From Brachypodius melanocephalos (taxonomy: Eukaryota; Chordata; Aves; Passeriformes; Pycnonotidae), in assembly GCA_013398615.1 (NCBI GenBank), contig VZSR01000479.1, forward strand, positions 5,555,105 through 5,619,104: DNA of 64,000 bases, given 5' to 3'. The number at the start of each line of letters is the position of its first letter. The first letter of the stretch is position 1. Below are positions 61,531 to 64,000 of this stretch, in pieces. The notes beneath the pieces are model-generated. The model ran no database searches and was not told the DNA's origin. It saw only the letters and a program-made list of their open reading frames with translations. A program made the translations under genes and the position numbers.

Positions 61531-61590
61531 ATGGGATGGGATGGGATGGGATGGGATGGGATGGGATGGGATGGGATGGGATGGGATGGG
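61531..61590. repeat. (ATGGG)12 pentanucleotide array
   Basis: Twelve perfect ATGGG units, flanked by the variants AAGGG and ATGAG. Because 5 is not a multiple of 3, all frames through it are open and encode a Gly-Trp-Asp-Gly-Met pattern, which inflates nearby frames such as 61116-61718. Confidence 0.97.
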
Positions 61591-64000
61591 ATGAGGATCT
61601 CCTCATGACCCATCAGACCCTGTTTCTGGGGAAGGAAAAAAACACCCTCCCTGCAAAACCTGCTTTTGGAGGCAGGGCAGAAAAAGCTTTTCTGCCAGGA
61701 AACAGTAGCTGTCACTAATGAACAGGGAGCCACTTGTCATTAGGCTCTTGTCAGTGACTGACATGTTTGTGCCTCTGGACATCTGGAAGGGATTTAGCAG
61801 AAAGGTCTGGTTCCTGTGACACTGCTAATCGCCCTGGCTGATGGATTTGAAGGGAATGAGGTAGAAGGAGAAAGCTGAAGGGGCTCAGAAAACCAAGGGC
61901 TGATTCTTCCCACATGTGAAATAAATAAAGGATCTGCTCAGGAAAGAGGGTAAACAGCATCATTCTGCGGCATCAACCACTTTCTCTTGCCTTTTCCTTC
62001 TCCAGGTATTGGAGTTAACTACAATGTGCTGAAAGCAAAACAGCTCAGACCCACAGGGTGTGGGTTTCTGCAAGGGTTCTCTCTCTCTCTGACTCCCCAG
62101 CCTCCTTCCCCTCTTGGACGGAGTGTTTGGGGCTCAGTGATGTACAGAGGTGGTGAGCAGAGCTTGAACTCCACCCCAGATCACTTCCTGCTACAGACTC
62201 TCACCCAGATTTTGTGAGTGCTTTCGAGGCTCAGCCTGTGACCCTGCCTTTGGGCCCCAGCAGACCCCACTGCTGACCTGGGGCAAACGTGAGAATCCTC
62301 CCACTGCTGCAGGCCTGGGGGAGAGACACAGGGACCCAGAGGTTTGGACTGTTGGTTTTGTCTTCCTGTGACGTAAGAAAGAGGAGCTATGGCAAAAACT
62401 GGCAGAGAGATTTCCCAGAGTCAAATCTGGTAGCTGATGGTTGGGTCACACTCCTGTGTGGGAGACCCAGGCTTGGCTGCAGGTAAAGGGGCTGCTCTGG
62501 ATCAGACATGCTCAGAAATCACTCAGTCTTACAAAAAACTGCAGAGCTAAAGTCTGATTCAAAATAGGGGACACGATCTACCCTTACAATCTCCTTGACT
62601 ACTTGGTGGTCAGGTTCTTGTGAGTGACTCAAATTTCATCTTGACTGAGGTTTGGGAAACCTTCCAGCTGCAAATGCCACCCACAAGAAGTTGGTTGGGT
62701 TCTTTCCCTTGGTTCACTCCTGCTCAAGATAATCTCATGACTACACATAGTGCTGCTATACATTGTGTACCGATGAGCAACATATTTAAAGTTGTTTCTA
62801 TGAGTATGACACATTATTTGGACTAATATCTTAAGCATGGCATTCCTAAAATATACCATTGGATGTCTCACGGTTTTGAGATGGTCTTTTTTTAGTACCA
62901 TCTGGGCTAAAATAATAAGGGTCTGTCCAGGACCCATGAGCTCAGACCTCAGTAGGATTCACATACAATTCCTAATTTGGACAATTTCGGATTCAGTCAC
63001 TGGAGGAAAATGGTCAGGGAATTCCCTGGTTCTTCAGTTTAAAGTGTAAAACACCAAAAGCCAGTGAAAGCTAATGAGCAAGCCAAAGATATCTCAGCCA
63101 GCTAAACAAGTATTCCCAGCAGTAATGCACTCAGAGAGCCTTTAAATGACCTTTAAAAATGTTTTATAATACTCTTTTCTTCACTTTTGAGAAGGATTTT
63201 TACTTAAAGGGGCTTTCAGGGAGTTTGACAGTTGGATTTTCCCAAGTTCTGGAAAGTTAGAGCAACAGGTGCCCAGAACTGGTGCTGGAAATTCAATGCT
63301 GGCAGCCCTGACGTGCTCTGGATCAAGTCTTTGTGCGTGTTCATAGGTGTGTATTTGCACATCATGTCCCAAAACCCTGTGGTTTTTTTTTTCCTGGCCA
63401 GCCCCAGGCAGGGATAAGTGTGCTCCATCTTCCACCTACCTGACCTGGCCTCTAGAAAAAACAGAGAGTCTGGGATTCAACAACCATGACCTCATCCAGG
63501 GAGTTTCACGTTACTGCGAGGATTAGGACCATATGACTGGAAAGCCCATCTGATAAATATTTGTTCCTGCTCATGGATGAAGCATCTCTCCTGCAGCAGT
63601 TGGAGGAGGGAACGTTGTCTTCCCTCCTCTCCTGGCTCTGCTGGGCTCCTGGTGTAAATCAGCCCATCCCTGTGCTGTAATAAAAGAAGCAAATGTGTCC
63701 ACTTGCCAGCTTTGGAGTTGGAGAGTGATGAGCGTGGACAGTGCCAAACCATTGTGAAAAGCAGACTCAGAAGAATCAAAAACCAATAATGAAGAAATTA
63801 GTCAGTCTTGATTGTGCTAGAACTCCCAGATTAATCCTACTGGAATCCTCCCAGGCCAGAGCATCACTTACTCACTTTCTCAGTAGCTGGCAACTCTGCT
63901 GTTTTAAAAGCAGTGGTGGAAACCACTTTTGTTTTAAGGAAATCTTTATTTGTAGTGAGGTTTTGCTTCATTTGAATTCCAGATTTTCAGGCACTTGGAG
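61591..64000. other. intergenic, window end
   Basis: No recognised exon, RNA gene or repeat of note. Confidence 0.35.

Noticed and set aside
61116..61718. 200-aa forward frame
   Set aside because: Its length is inflated by the ATGGG array, which has no stop in any frame.
1..64000. CRISPR arrays, operons, tRNA or rRNA genes, phage or plasmid features
   Set aside because: None seen; spliced genes and CR1 elements show this is vertebrate nuclear DNA.

Overview
The window is vertebrate nuclear DNA and almost certainly from a bird. The evidence is GT-AG split genes, several CR1 retrotransposon 3' fragments (the dominant bird interspersed repeat), LTR fragments of avian type, and the gene order IL9 - FBXL21 - LECT2, which matches the mammalian 5q31-type block. 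The LECT2 gene has the two-domain form known in birds as MIM-1 (myeloid protein 1, p33). I cannot fix the order; a passerine is plausible but not shown.

Layout. 1-930: IL9 upstream flank. 931-3220 (+): interleukin-9, five coding exons, 138 aa, with an AU-rich 3' UTR and two AATAAA signals. 3.4-18.1 kb: intergenic, with CR1 fragments, microsatellites and AT-rich unique sequence. 18.1-19.13 kb: a CR1 copy split by a 428-bp TG...CA insertion flanked by GTGC, which looks like a solo LTR. 19.2-19.74 kb: the only clear CpG island in the window, the putative promoter and non-coding first exon of FBXL21, with a CACGTG E-box. 26,770-30,488 (+): FBXL21 coding exons, 436 aa, ending in the Pro-Thr-Trp tail typical of cryptochrome-binding FBXL3/FBXL21 proteins. 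31.8-32.3 kb: a reverse-strand LTR fragment. 33,440-37,543 (-): LECT2/MIM-1, seven coding exons, 319 aa, convergent with FBXL21. Exons 2-4 and 5-7 are a tandem duplication with identical intron phases. 37.7-64 kb: about 26 kb with no exon I can recognise, only CR1 fragments, simple repeats and unique sequence; TGFBI, the next gene in other vertebrates, is not visible.

The genes do not form an operon or pathway. Two encode secreted immune or hepatic proteins (IL-9, LECT2/MIM-1); the third encodes an SCF ubiquitin-ligase substrate receptor of the circadian clock. All three gene models close in frame with consistent splice phases. The most distinctive locus is LECT2/MIM-1: internal duplication, a GC-AG intron required by the frame, a remnant C-terminus with a stop just beyond the exon 4 splice donor, and a tract of near identity between its duplicated exons. 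I found no novel multi-gene system.
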